NCBI RefSeq assembly: GCF_902702935.1
Contig: NZ_LR738855.1
Coordinates: 186,001 to 250,000, forward strand
Source of the DNA: Corynebacterium rouxii
GTDB taxonomy: Bacteria > Actinomycetota > Actinomycetes > Mycobacteriales > Mycobacteriaceae
DNA: 64,000 bases
Direction of reading: 5' to 3'
Positions 8,801 to 17,805 of this stretch are shown one piece after another. The translations under genes were made by a program, and so were the position numbers. The first letter of the stretch is position 1, and each line of letters opens with the position of its first letter. The notes under the pieces were generated by a model. The model saw nothing but the letters and a program-made list of their open reading frames with translations. It was not told the DNA's origin and did not search any database.

Positions 8801-11800
8801 GCCAGCGTTGATCAGCTTCAAGCTGGTGTGAAGATTGATATTGATGATCAGAAGTTCCGGCTTGGCGCGGAAGATGTGAAGACTCTGACATCTGAGCTCG
8901 ACGGGCTAGAGGTATCAGCTTCTGCTCAACTAAAGATTGATGATCTTATCGCAGGTAAGGAAACGTCGGTGGAAGAGCTGCGTGCTCTATCTGCAGAAGT
9001 GGCTGACCCGAAAGCGAAGATGGTCATTGATCAGCTCATCGCAGATAAAACAGCAGCGTTGGGTCATCTCAATGAGGTCGCTCAGCAAAACCCGACTCCG
9101 AAAATCGGAGCTAATACAAGTGAACTGAAGTCAAGAGTCGGGGAAGCGATGAATCTCATCAATCAGATCCCACTCGTGAGAACGATAACGCTGAAAGCAA
9201 TCAAAGCGGGCAGCTGGCTTACTGGACATGCTGACGGCGGTATTGCTGGTTTTGCAACTGGCGGACGACTTCCGGTTTATGGTCCAGGTACTGATCGTGT
9301 AGATGGAATTCTTGGGGTCGGGTCTGATGGGATGCCGGTCGCTCGCGTTGATGCTGGCGAATGGGTGATCAATCGTAGGTCGTCTGAGAAATATCACGAT
9401 GTTTTGGCTCAAATCAACGCTGGTACTTTTCCTGTTTTTGCCACTGGTGGTGTGATCAAATCAGCAGATGAGATCAAACGTGGAATCGCATTCATGGATA
9501 GCACCCGCTACAAAATGGGCGGATGGGATGAAGGGGGTGTTGACTGTTCTGGCGGTGTCTCCGGAACGGTAAATGTCGGCATGGGGCTCGATTTTTTCGA
9601 TTCCCGTATGTCAACAGTTACTGAAGGGAAATGGCTCGATGCGAAGGGAGCATTGCCGGGCCGAGGCGGCCTAGGTGACATCACGATCGGTTGGTGGGAT
9701 CAAGGCGGTGGAGCTTCCGGACATACTGCACTGCAGTTGCAGGATGGAACCTTCGTCGAATCAGGCGGTAACACCGGCGGTGGTTTCACCGTCGGCAAGA
9801 CTGCAGGCCCGCTAGAAGGAAGAGGTTTTACCGATTGGCGTCATTTCAAAGGCAATGGGGAAGTCAGTGAATCAGATCGAACAAGCACCATTGGATCGAG
9901 CAGTCGTGGTGATGCTAACTGGGGATCTGCACATGAGTTGCATTCTCTGGCTGAAAGGTATGTGGGTCTTTATGACCAGGGAGGCTACCTCCCGCATGGT
10001 GGACTGGCTCTAAATCTCTCAGGAAAGCCTGAGCCGGTTTTTACTGCGGGGCAGTGGTCAAAAATGGACCAGCTTCTCGGCCTGATGGGCAAGGTAGTGC
10101 AGCAAGGCAGCGGAGGGTTAGGATTCCTCTCTCATTCTCAGCTTGTCATTGATGCGGAGAAAGGGCTTGCTGAAACTCGAAAGAGTATCGCAGAGGAAAC
10201 GGTGGATCTTCGGAAGAAGGAAGAAGCCGTCGCCGACGTGAGAAAGGGGCTGACAAAGGCCGAGAAGGATTTCAATGATCTGCGTGATAAATCGACGGAT
10301 GCTGCAAAGCGGCTAGAGGCAGCTGAACGGACTGTCGTCGCGGCACGATTTAAGGCAGCTGCGGACATGGTCACAGGTGTGAGTGAGGCGCTACAGGCTG
10401 GTATTGGTCACATCCAGAAGTATTTTTCTGTGATGGGAGACCTCGCGGAGATGGTCGAGAAGACCCGCCAAGAAGTCTCAAAGCTGCAGATGCAGCAGAC
10501 AACGAATCGCCTGCAGTTGATTAAGTCGGTACAAGATCTCCAGGTAAAAGAGTGGGATCTGTACAGAGCTCGTGCTGTGGGCGCGGTGTCTGTCGCGCAG
10601 GCTGAGGCGGAGTTGGACAAGGCGCGTCGTCAGCAGGCGAAGCTAGGGGCAACGTCGATCGAGGCGATGAGCGGTGCGATGGACAGATTCCGACGCACGG
10701 GAATCTTTTCGATTGAGGAAGTCACAGCGTCTGTGATTGAGAATTCCTCTGCTGTCAGGGCCGCGCAGTGGCAAGTCGAGGCTGCCAGAGCACAGGCGGC
10801 GATTGATGAGCTGGAGGCTACACATGCACAGGCGGAAGCTCAGCTGCAGGTGGCTGAGGCGACATTGGCGCAGAATGCTGCAGCAGAAATGCTCAGGCTT
10901 AATACTGCTGCTCTCACTGAGCAGGCACGTGAGCTTTATGGAATGACGGCGAATCAGGCGCGCGGTGCTGCAGCCGGGTTTGGTGGTATTGGGCGCGTCG
11001 TCGGTGGGTTAGGAAAAGTTCTTGGTGGAATTCTCAGTGGCCTTGCTGGATTTGCTGTTGGCGGCCCCGTCGGTGCTTTAGCTGGTGCAGGGATGGCCGT
11101 GGGCGGTATTTCTGATATTGCTCGTGGCAGCATCGATATCAGAAACAACAAGGGTGAACTCTCTGACGCGTGGAAGGGCATGTCGGTCGGCGACAGGGTG
11201 GCCCTTATTGCAGGGTCTGCAGGTGGCGCTGCTCTGTCGATTGGTGGTGGTGCTCTAGCCGGCCAACTTGGCCCTGACGCTGCTGTCGGTGGAGCGAAGC
11301 TCGCTGATCAGTGGATGGATGCGACAATTGGTTCGATGGCCTATAGCGTCGAATCAAAGATCGCGGCCATGCAGCGTCGCCAAGCGGACAAACAATCTGC
11401 TTTATCCACTGCGATTGAGGCGCAAAAGCTCCAGCTAGAGGCGAAAAAGCTCTCTGCTCAAACAGAGCATGCCGCAAAGGCAGATGCGCTGAAAGCACAG
11501 CTGGATTACGCGCAACTACAGAAACAGCTCGCAGAGGCGTCGACGAAGCGGGAAGCGGAAGCTCTCGCTAAGGCTGCAGAGGTTGCAGCGCAGCGTCGTG
11601 AAGCAATGCTGGTTTTGGCTCAGCGTCAAACCGCGCAGCAAGACGAGACGAACAGACAACTTGCGTTGCTTGTGGAGGCCCAGCGGGCAGCTGCGAAAAA
11701 AGCGGGGATTAATACTAGCCCAGTGGAATTCACGTTGCCGGAAGGTGATGCATTCACCCGAGGGCAGACAGAGGCGATGCTGCGTGAGGTCAGAGATGAG

Positions 11801-11869
11801 TATGAGCGGCGCATTGCAGCTTTGACTCAGGTTGATGCGAATCGTTTTGTTGACTCCAAGATTGGATAG
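5861..11869 (+). CDS. Tape measure protein with embedded NlpC/P60-like peptidase
   Basis: A 2002-residue protein, the longest in the window; its length sets tail length. It starts after GAGAGGAGC. Residues 30-350 are Ala/Gly-rich helices of the TMP domain (VTQASGAAMEAAAAKARALG); several hydrophobic segments follow. At about 1205-1330 there is a compact NlpC/P60-like module with the catalytic pair GGVDCSG (Cys1229) and GASGHTAL (His1288). Residues 1370-1600 are coiled coil (AETRKSIAEETVDLRKKEE), a Gly/Ala-rich hydrophobic stretch lies near 1710-1790, and the end is again helical. The peptidase may cut peptidoglycan cross-links during DNA entry. Frame intact throughout. Confidence 0.92.
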   Translation: MAGGKIDILVEPDVKGFGPKMEAGLRPALGVAGKLGGALGLAFAGAGIAGLGKEIIDVGNTYRTEMNSLQAVTQASGAAMEAAAAKARALGNDMDLPATSAGDAAAAMTELAKGGFTLQESMEAAKGTLQLAAAAQIDAASAATIQSQALQAFGLTADYASTAADVLSGAANASSAEITGIAHGLQQAGTVAHQFGVSMEDTATTLAVFANAGIQGSDAGTLMKSALLALTDQGKPAQAAIEELGLTVYDAHGKFVGMSDLFDQLNLAASRMTDEQYQAATATLFGSDAMRLAGIAAQQGAEGFNRTRSAVTRAGQAAELAAAQTQGLPGAIEMVGNAWEETALGIYTSIEGPLTSGLKGLAEGITGLAPTIADFSATAVGAFADLAGSAAALGGAFTQLPSEVQHLGLALGGLAIAKHTGAIGAFSSKVKSAKSGIAGFRTDIASTRGAFQELGGSISKTSAAMLVLGERVPAIGKMGDAYHGASSKLKTVAAAHREAATAARAQWIAEKDLFTAVDRLGASMGHGAAAKAASFAGTMKGSVAAAISGVKSAAGGLISMLGGPWGAAFLAAGWAVGEVSSELAKARKQQELLREATLRTADSQREMATAIVSGDTAGAIKSMTTALDEFIERQQQLAETKPGKISGVMSTLWEAAKNGGDIVSSAGKTAGNTVIAENAERVSEAFKKVGISSTEMSTAISGSDEKFSALINRFDQTTEGGRTAVAQLKHQRTEWQRINEETKNLAPGALEVSDAFSKIAESSTSAADKVKALNAVLDHMFGQEQSKDDAAAALAEHIDKVSDAAANAVDSADGFGNALLKADGKLDLTQKNARGLRQELIGFRDELANVAATGGDMTEAWSQTQGALDQLAEKYGLTSEQVQDLAASMGLVPSVIETAVNIEADPAKADLATVWAQADQLREKLGQPVEMRVADVEKAINDLSALGLKVDVINAQTGQIKVTADTEQALQNLDMVVTSTASVDQLQAGVKIDIDDQKFRLGAEDVKTLTSELDGLEVSASAQLKIDDLIAGKETSVEELRALSAEVADPKAKMVIDQLIADKTAALGHLNEVAQQNPTPKIGANTSELKSRVGEAMNLINQIPLVRTITLKAIKAGSWLTGHADGGIAGFATGGRLPVYGPGTDRVDGILGVGSDGMPVARVDAGEWVINRRSSEKYHDVLAQINAGTFPVFATGGVIKSADEIKRGIAFMDSTRYKMGGWDEGGVDCSGGVSGTVNVGMGLDFFDSRMSTVTEGKWLDAKGALPGRGGLGDITIGWWDQGGGASGHTALQLQDGTFVESGGNTGGGFTVGKTAGPLEGRGFTDWRHFKGNGEVSESDRTSTIGSSSRGDANWGSAHELHSLAERYVGLYDQGGYLPHGGLALNLSGKPEPVFTAGQWSKMDQLLGLMGKVVQQGSGGLGFLSHSQLVIDAEKGLAETRKSIAEETVDLRKKEEAVADVRKGLTKAEKDFNDLRDKSTDAAKRLEAAERTVVAARFKAAADMVTGVSEALQAGIGHIQKYFSVMGDLAEMVEKTRQEVSKLQMQQTTNRLQLIKSVQDLQVKEWDLYRARAVGAVSVAQAEAELDKARRQQAKLGATSIEAMSGAMDRFRRTGIFSIEEVTASVIENSSAVRAAQWQVEAARAQAAIDELEATHAQAEAQLQVAEATLAQNAAAEMLRLNTAALTEQARELYGMTANQARGAAAGFGGIGRVVGGLGKVLGGILSGLAGFAVGGPVGALAGAGMAVGGISDIARGSIDIRNNKGELSDAWKGMSVGDRVALIAGSAGGAALSIGGGALAGQLGPDAAVGGAKLADQWMDATIGSMAYSVESKIAAMQRRQADKQSALSTAIEAQKLQLEAKKLSAQTEHAAKADALKAQLDYAQLQKQLAEASTKREAEALAKAAEVAAQRREAMLVLAQRQTAQQDETNRQLALLVEAQRAAAKKAGINTSPVEFTLPEGDAFTRGQTEAMLREVRDEYERRIAALTQVDANRFVDSKIG

Positions 11870-11886
11870 AAAGGGAAAAGTCTCCT

Positions 11887-12669
11887 ATGAATGGGATTAC
11901 CAGAATCTCGTATATGTCTCCTTGGGGAATTCAGTTCGATTTGTCGGAATCTGAGTGGACTGCCGGCCTGAGATATGCAGGCCTTTCAGGGATGAAGTCG
12001 AAGGTTCAGGCAAAGACCCTGCAGGCAATTGGCCAGTCGGGGCAGATCACAGAGTCGACGCAGATTCAGGCAATGGAGGGCGCTATTACCCTTGCGCTCG
12101 CAGGGGAAAATGGCGGGCCGGTTGATGCGGTTTACCGGCAGATCTGCGCAGCATTTTCTCAAACCCTCGTCGGGACGCTGTCTGTGGAGACGAGTCTTCA
12201 CGGCACGATCTACACCCAGGTAAAAGCGGCAGCGCCAATACCTGCTCCTAAATCTGACCTGCTCGGCGAGCAGGTGGTTGATTCAGTGGAGATCAGTCTC
12301 ATCTCAGATGAGGGAGTGTGGTGGACAGAATGGGTGCATGGAGAAGGAACCGTGCTTGTCACCAATGATGGTGAAGTTTCAATCCCCATCCGGATCAGGT
12401 GGAAGGGGAAAGGCGGGGCGGTCACCTTGCCATCGGGAGCGGTGTTTGATCTGCCACCAGTGTCTGACTGGAGAACACTCATCTTGGATTCTGAGGAATC
12501 CTGCGTCGTGATTAAAGATGACGGGCTCCCAGACTACGAGATTTGGCCAGCAAAGATCGCTGTGACTCCAGAGCTAGTCCCGCCGAATCAAACACGAACA
12601 TTCATCCTCCCAGCAGGCGCATCCGCCATGTGGAGAATCGCACTGACAGACCCATGGAAGGTGATCTAA
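11887..12669 (+). CDS. Distal tail protein
   Basis: A 260-residue protein directly after the tape measure, the place of the distal tail (Dit) protein that forms the hub of the baseplate. It begins MNGITRISYMSPWGIQFDL and ends with a strand-rich domain (FILPAGASAMWRIALTDPW), matching the usual N-terminal hub plus C-terminal galectin-like arrangement. AGAAAGGGAAAAG lies upstream of ATG 11887. The next gene starts at the base after its stop. Confidence 0.78.
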   Translation: MNGITRISYMSPWGIQFDLSESEWTAGLRYAGLSGMKSKVQAKTLQAIGQSGQITESTQIQAMEGAITLALAGENGGPVDAVYRQICAAFSQTLVGTLSVETSLHGTIYTQVKAAAPIPAPKSDLLGEQVVDSVEISLISDEGVWWTEWVHGEGTVLVTNDGEVSIPIRIRWKGKGGAVTLPSGAVFDLPPVSDWRTLILDSEESCVVIKDDGLPDYEIWPAKIAVTPELVPPNQTRTFILPAGASAMWRIALTDPWKVI

Positions 12670-13566
12670 TTGGCATTCGACTGGAAAAACCACAAGAAGC
12701 ACCGCGACCAGGTGATCGCAGACCACGGCCAATGGCTGGGTCTACTGGATGAAAACGCCACCCCAATGATGGACCTTCCACCGGTCATGGAAATGAGAAT
12801 GCCGGAAGCAACCAACGATCCAGCTTCTGGCATGGTGAAACTGCGAGTCCAATCTGCAAGTGGGATTGTACATCCGGTTATTCATCAGCTCATTGCTGAT
12901 GGCCTCGGAAAAACCGACGAGGTAGGGCGGCTTGTCCCACTGAGTGAGGCGACACGATTTATTGCAATCGAACGCGCCGGGATTAGAAGTGTCTTTCGTG
13001 TAGAGTTTGCCGTGGCCGAGGGTGGCGCTGGTGCCCCGTCAACGCTGGAAGTTCATGGCACGGACATGCTGAAGACCTTGGCGCGGTTTCCTGCGATGTC
13101 AGGACCGACGACATGGACAGGGAAATGGACAAAGTTCACGAGGGATTGGGCCGGACCTGAGAACGTCGGGGTGAAGTTTGAGAAACCTCGGGATCTGCAA
13201 GACATCAAAATGGTCACAGTCGCAGATGGTGCAACTGAACAAGGGGCAGCAGAACCACTGATCAGGAAGATCATTTCAGATTCACTGGCCGCTACGTGGC
13301 GTGCCATCGGCCAAAAGGAACTCATAGCGGATCCACCCGTGCAGGTAGATCCCAATCCAAGCGGGCGAAAATCAAAGAACATCTTGATACGCCCAACCGA
13401 TCGTTCGATTTGGGAGGAACTGGCACCGCTGGCCGCTGCGGCAGGAGTCAGTATCTCCGCTGCAATGTGGTGGCCAACAGATGCTCCTATTAGCGGGCTA
13501 AACCTGAAAAGCCCCACGATCGTTATCAAAGTAGAACAACGTGAAAAGGCGGTGACTCATGGGTAA
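12670..13566 (+). CDS. Phage minor tail protein, gp37-like
   Basis: A 298-residue protein starting with TTG 12670, directly after the distal tail stop. It resembles actinophage minor tail proteins of the ReqiPepy6 gp37 type: an N-terminal WKNHKKHRDQV segment, a strand-rich middle, and a C-terminal domain (LAPLAAAAGVSISAAMWWPTD). These are virion proteins of the tail tip. The last eight bases overlap the next gene. Assignment is from order plus general resemblance. Confidence 0.7.
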   Translation: MAFDWKNHKKHRDQVIADHGQWLGLLDENATPMMDLPPVMEMRMPEATNDPASGMVKLRVQSASGIVHPVIHQLIADGLGKTDEVGRLVPLSEATRFIAIERAGIRSVFRVEFAVAEGGAGAPSTLEVHGTDMLKTLARFPAMSGPTTWTGKWTKFTRDWAGPENVGVKFEKPRDLQDIKMVTVADGATEQGAAEPLIRKIISDSLAATWRAIGQKELIADPPVQVDPNPSGRKSKNILIRPTDRSIWEELAPLAAAAGVSISAAMWWPTDAPISGLNLKSPTIVIKVEQREKAVTHG

Positions 13567-14683
13567 GCCTTTGCTCGTAGCAGACGGTGGAACAATGACC
13601 GTCGGACGTCGACAAGCAACCTACGTTTACGGCTCATTTGAGGTTCGGCTTCCAGAGGGGAAAGAACAGGCAGATGTTGAAAAGCGGCTACAAAACGGGT
13701 ACATCTACCGCCCAGATAAGCCTGCGCGAGGCAGATTCGACGTAGCATTCGTCAGAGCTGATGCCACAGTAGACCTGACTGCTCAAACCTCGGATCTCGA
13801 AACACAAATAGAAGCAGCACAGCGTCGCACCGAAGGCGACATCTTCTTCGAACGAGACATCACAGACTCAGGAACCGGAAGATACAGACCAGGTATCGAC
13901 ATCAAACACGGAGACATCGTCGACGTGCTGATCTGGGGTCGGATCCTGCCACTTCCAATCACACGGTGGGAGATGATCTCCGATGACACCACTTCAGTGG
14001 GGTGGCGATGGCACGTAGGCGGCGCAATGATCGAAGACGCCGAAGCACTAAGAAACCATAATGACCAGCTACTGCAGCAAATAGCACAGGAAAAACGCCA
14101 GATGGCTAAATCAATCGGCGCGGTGTCTCTACGCGCAGAGGCGGCTGGCGCGGCTGCCGCTACAGCCGATGACAAAGCAGTAGTCGCGCAGGAAACCGCT
14201 GATGATGCACTGGCGAAATGGCGGCAGCAAAAAGACCAACTGGACAAAGTCCAGTCAGATCTGATTGAAAAAAATACACAGTGGAACCGAATCCAAGATC
14301 GCAGTCTGCAAGAGCTAGAAGCTCAGCAAACAGCAATGAAAAGATACGTGGAACTGTGCAAACCCGGCACAGCGACTGCCGAAACATGGGACCCAGTATG
14401 GGCAGGACCAGTACGAATTACCTACCCATCAGGAAACAAAATCCAGCTCTACCTAGGACCATCCAGCTACATCGTAGGAGCATCAGTACTAGGCGTAGCA
14501 CGAGTCAGTGCCCTCAGCAGCTATTCATTCTCATTCACAGCTGAAATTAAAGCCGGCGAGACAATAAACCCCCGAGTCGGCGGATTTGAGGCGTTTCATC
14601 AGGTCTCTGTCACGGTGCATCCCATCGTCGATTTCGCAGCAATTTTGTCCGAAGAACGCAGAAAGAGAGGACTACACCAATAA
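13559..14683 (+). CDS. Phage tail-tip protein with coiled coil
   Basis: A 374-residue protein. Residues 1-150 are strand-rich (TMTVGRRQATYVYGSFEVRLPEG); residues about 160-255 form an Ala-rich coiled coil (LRAEAAGAAAATADDKAVVAQ, then WRQQKDQLDKVQSDLIEKN); the C-terminal 100 residues form a beta domain that could be surface-exposed. It probably trimerises. It starts inside the previous gene and its stop overlaps the next start (TAATG), so the tail-tip genes are coupled. Confidence 0.68.
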   Translation: MGKPLLVADGGTMTVGRRQATYVYGSFEVRLPEGKEQADVEKRLQNGYIYRPDKPARGRFDVAFVRADATVDLTAQTSDLETQIEAAQRRTEGDIFFERDITDSGTGRYRPGIDIKHGDIVDVLIWGRILPLPITRWEMISDDTTSVGWRWHVGGAMIEDAEALRNHNDQLLQQIAQEKRQMAKSIGAVSLRAEAAGAAAATADDKAVVAQETADDALAKWRQQKDQLDKVQSDLIEKNTQWNRIQDRSLQELEAQQTAMKRYVELCKPGTATAETWDPVWAGPVRITYPSGNKIQLYLGPSSYIVGASVLGVARVSALSSYSFSFTAEIKAGETINPRVGGFEAFHQVSVTVHPIVDFAAILSEERRKRGLHQ

Positions 14684-15861
14684 TGCCAAAGCTAAAAGGC
14701 TCGCTAAAAAACATCACAGACAAACCAAGCACCATCCGAGAAGTCCTACTCCGCGCCACACACACCCGCACCAATGGGAAAACCATCACCACCTCCGAAC
14801 CCGTACGCGTAAAAGTCTCCGAATCAGGCGACTTCACAGAAACACTCGCGCCGGGAGCTGCGGTGCTAGTACTCGTCGGTGCGGATTTTATGGCCCGTGA
14901 GTCATTACCTCTGCTGGTTGCTGAGGGGATGACCACAATCGCGGAGGCGATGGAAGCGGCTAAGGATTTCACCCCTGATGTGCACGACCGCCTTGCTGAA
15001 CTAGCAGATGAGGTAGCGCGTGGTATAAAAGCCACGGATGATAGCGCCTCAGCTGCGAGTACTGATCGTGGACGTGCAGAAACTGCTGCGCAAACCGCAA
15101 AGGCGTCTCAGGTAGCTGCTGCGTCATCGGAGAAGCAAGCATTATCAGCATGGGAACAGATGAAAGCCCGCCTTCTGGAATGGGAGCCCCGGGCACAGCA
15201 GCTGGAGAAATGGCAGCCACAGTACGAGTGGTTAAAAGAACACGCGGAGAAGTCTTTCGCAGTGGTGCAGGAGAAGATCACGCAGGCTACTGATGCGCTC
15301 ATTGCGCAGGTGCGTGGTGACGCGGAGTCTGCGAAGCGTGACGCGGCTACTGCTGGGCAACACTCACTCAAGGCGCAGGCAGCTGCTAAATCCGTGGAGT
15401 CGGCGGCGCAAAGCGCTGTGGATACTGCGGTGAAAAAACTCCTCGATGGTGCGCCTCAAGCCTACGACACGCTGAAAGAGGTCGCGGACGAGCTCTCGGC
15501 TCAGAAGAGCGCGGCGGCGGCGTTAATGAGGCAAATTTCCGAGAAAGCCCAAGATTCTGATCTTGCGGCGCTACGCCTACGGGTGGAATCACTAGCGATC
15601 TCGGGGGTGTCTGGGTTATCGCAGGCGCTCGCGGGGAAAGCGAACGTGTACCACCAGCATAGGGTGCGTGACATTACCGATTTGGATTCTGCGATGAGCA
15701 GCAAGGCTGATAAAAAACATACGCATTCGACTAGGGAGGTGGTGGATTTTACTGCTGCCGCTGGGCGTGTCGTGGCGTCGGCTATCGGTGATCGGATGGG
15801 CAGCCTGCGGATCAAAACGGGTACTGGTAGTGACCCTAATACGATTTATTTTGAGGTGTAG
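14683..15861 (+). CDS. Phage tail fibre-like protein
   Basis: A 392-residue protein with an N-terminal beta domain (about 1-90), a long Ala-rich helical stalk (100-270) and a C-terminal part with the fibre-type repeat pattern HQHRVRDITDLDSAMSSKAD followed by KKHTHSTREVVDF, a His-containing motif typical of trimeric tail fibres. It probably bridges the hub to the receptor-binding tip. Base use changes abruptly inside the gene: the first 160 bases are C-rich at third positions, the rest G-rich, with the switch at 14845-14858. Confidence 0.72.
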   Translation: MPKLKGSLKNITDKPSTIREVLLRATHTRTNGKTITTSEPVRVKVSESGDFTETLAPGAAVLVLVGADFMARESLPLLVAEGMTTIAEAMEAAKDFTPDVHDRLAELADEVARGIKATDDSASAASTDRGRAETAAQTAKASQVAAASSEKQALSAWEQMKARLLEWEPRAQQLEKWQPQYEWLKEHAEKSFAVVQEKITQATDALIAQVRGDAESAKRDAATAGQHSLKAQAAAKSVESAAQSAVDTAVKKLLDGAPQAYDTLKEVADELSAQKSAAAALMRQISEKAQDSDLAALRLRVESLAISGVSGLSQALAGKANVYHQHRVRDITDLDSAMSSKADKKHTHSTREVVDFTAAAGRVVASAIGDRMGSLRIKTGTGSDPNTIYFEV

Positions 15862-15863
15862 GA

Positions 15864-16927
15864 ATGCCAAGAATCAGTGATATTAAAAGAGTGTGGGTGG
15901 GCGATAAGCGGGTGAAACGGATCTGGTACGAAGGGAAAATAATCTGGCCGACGTATTCTGAGCTGATTAGGGGGTTTGAAGGCCCCGTGTGTGAACTTAA
16001 GAAGAACCTTTCTAGTGGGAGTGTTTTAGTCCCCGCTAGCCCCTATGGGGTGGGGGCGCCTTATAATATTACGGAGGCGTGGTGGAACGATGCTGGTATT
16101 TGGGCGATTTTAGAGGTTGGTGGGGACGTCACTTTGAAGCAGGGGGCACGGGAGGTTTTTAAAATTTCGCGTGATTCCACCGGCTATGAGGTCACCTCAG
16201 TATCGGAGAAGGGCGTTTTTTGCTGGCTCGTGTGGACTCCACAAAACGGGTATGGTCTACGCCACAATATCGAAAGACTGGTACGGGTATAAAATCTGGA
16301 TCGAAATTATCCACCCCGGTAATAAAAAAAAAATGGACCCGCGCAGCAGTCCAACGGCGGCGGGTTCACAAAAGGTGAGACCGCTTTTACCCAAGGTGCT
16401 GTCAATGTCGAGTATCGTGGATGCCATTTCTACGCATTTCGTGTGGGCAATTGGGGATGGCCAGGGATTTATCGCAGGATTATTGCTTTGAGAATAATGC
16501 GTCTGTGAGTACGGTGCAGGTAACAGGGCATTGGCGTGCGGAGCCGGAGTACCCTACTGCCAATATGGATGTTTATATCATCAGTGGGGGGGGGGCAGGG
16601 TGGTGCGGGAGGTACCAGCGAGAATAGCGGCAGCTCGGGTAGTGATGGTGCTTTCCTTAAGCTCCCAAGCGGGGTGAGCAGTGGTTATCTCACGGTGGGG
16701 TCCGGCGGTGCTGGTGGCGACTGGAGTACTCATTGGAACCTTCGCAAAGGTAAGACGGGGAGCCTACGACCCTTGACGGGTATTCATCCCCGATTGAGGG
16801 GAGTACACGGTTACCCTATCGCGGCGATATTGGCGTGGGGGGCGGCGCTGGAGACGTAAGGGAACGCGGCTACCAGGGGAAACCGGGTGGGCTCGTCGTC
16901 ATATTTTCTTGGGAGATACCAAAGTAA
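15864..16927 (+). pseudogene. Broken glycine-rich tail-tip (receptor-binding) gene, five frameshifts
   Basis: The first frame (MPRISDIKRVWVGDKRVKRIW) stops at 16292, but convincing protein continues in other frames to TAA 16925-16927: GGGFTKGETAFTQGAVNVEY, ENNASVSTVQVTGHW, GGAGGTSENSGSSGSDGAFL and a final YQGKPGGLVVIFS typical of glycine-rich tail tips. The frame changes near 16242 (A run), 16324-16333 (A10), 16487-16489 (T run), 16586-16595 (G10) and 16756-16760 (G run). All are single-base changes in runs. Either the receptor-binding gene has decayed, or the runs were misread. If translated as read, only 142 residues are made. Confidence 0.8.
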
Positions 16928-16934
16928 ATATTGT

Positions 16935-16952
16935 GCCCCCTTTAGTGGGGGC
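16935..16952 (+). other. Short GC hairpin before the amidase gene
   Basis: GCCCCC (16935-16940) pairs with GGGGGC (16947-16952) around a TTTAGT loop. There is no T run, so it is not a classic terminator; it may stabilise the lysis mRNA end or mark the end of tail transcription. Confidence 0.5.
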
Positions 16953-16977
16953 TATTGCATAGAAAAGGAGGGAATAA

Positions 16978-17805
16978 ATGAAAGACTGGGCACAAGTACT
17001 ACCCGACAACGTCCGTTTGCTGGCCAAGCACTACACGCCTGGCCGTGGTGGTCGGAACATCAAGCACGTCACCATCCATCACATGGCCATGATCGGCGGC
17101 ATCAACGAATGCTGGAACGTCTGGCAGTCCAGGCCAGCGAGTGGGCATTATGCCGTTGGCCCTGATGGATCAGTTGGCCAGCTTGTTTGGGATCGAGACA
17201 CCGCTTGGGGAAATGCCAATCTCATTTCCAACCAGGAAACAATCATCATTGAGCATTCCAACAGTGGCGGCCCATCCCAAGACTGGCCAATCGGAGAACA
17301 AACCCTGGAAGCTGGTGCGCACCTAGTTGCAGCCCTTTGCCGGTTCTATAACCTAGGCCGGCCCGTATCGGGCAGGAATGTGAGATTCCACCACATTGAA
17401 AGTGGTGGGCTTACATCTTGCCCGTATCACCTGCGGCCAGGGCACAGGTACCACGATCACTACATTGCGCGGGCGCAGTTCTGGTACGACCACATGACGA
17501 AGCCCGCATCACCATCACACATTGAGGAGAATATTTTCATGGCACTATCATCTGACGAGCAGCGCGAATTACTCGCGAAAACCCGAGACATCTGGAACGC
17601 TTTGCGCGCTCCTGAGCCTTCCCGGGTGGAGGGGTCCATATATGAGGCTCCACTAACGGAGTACATTATGCAAACAGACCGAAAGGTCGAAGAGCTACAT
17701 GTTGCTTATGCAGGTCAAGCATCTGCGGTTCAGAAAGCTCTCGATGCGCTTGCCGAGGAATCAGCGAAGCATGATCCAGCAGAAGAGGTGCATGATCATG
17801 CTTAG
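16978..17805 (+). CDS. Phage endolysin, N-acetylmuramoyl-L-alanine amidase
   Basis: A 275-residue protein that should cut the amide bond between muramic acid and the stem peptide at lysis. Residues 10-180 are an Amidase_2/PGRP domain: KHVTIHHMAM (zinc His34), WDRDTAWGN, IIIEHSNSG and the C-terminal ligand set RFHHIESGGLTSCPYHLRPG. There is no signal peptide, so release depends on the holin. Residues 188-275 are a charged helical tail that begins at an in-frame ATG (17539) with GAGGAG before it, so this part may also be made alone. AAAAGGAGGG precedes ATG 16978. Confidence 0.92.
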   Translation: MKDWAQVLPDNVRLLAKHYTPGRGGRNIKHVTIHHMAMIGGINECWNVWQSRPASGHYAVGPDGSVGQLVWDRDTAWGNANLISNQETIIIEHSNSGGPSQDWPIGEQTLEAGAHLVAALCRFYNLGRPVSGRNVRFHHIESGGLTSCPYHLRPGHRYHDHYIARAQFWYDHMTKPASPSHIEENIFMALSSDEQRELLAKTRDIWNALRAPEPSRVEGSIYEAPLTEYIMQTDRKVEELHVAYAGQASAVQKALDALAEESAKHDPAEEVHDHA

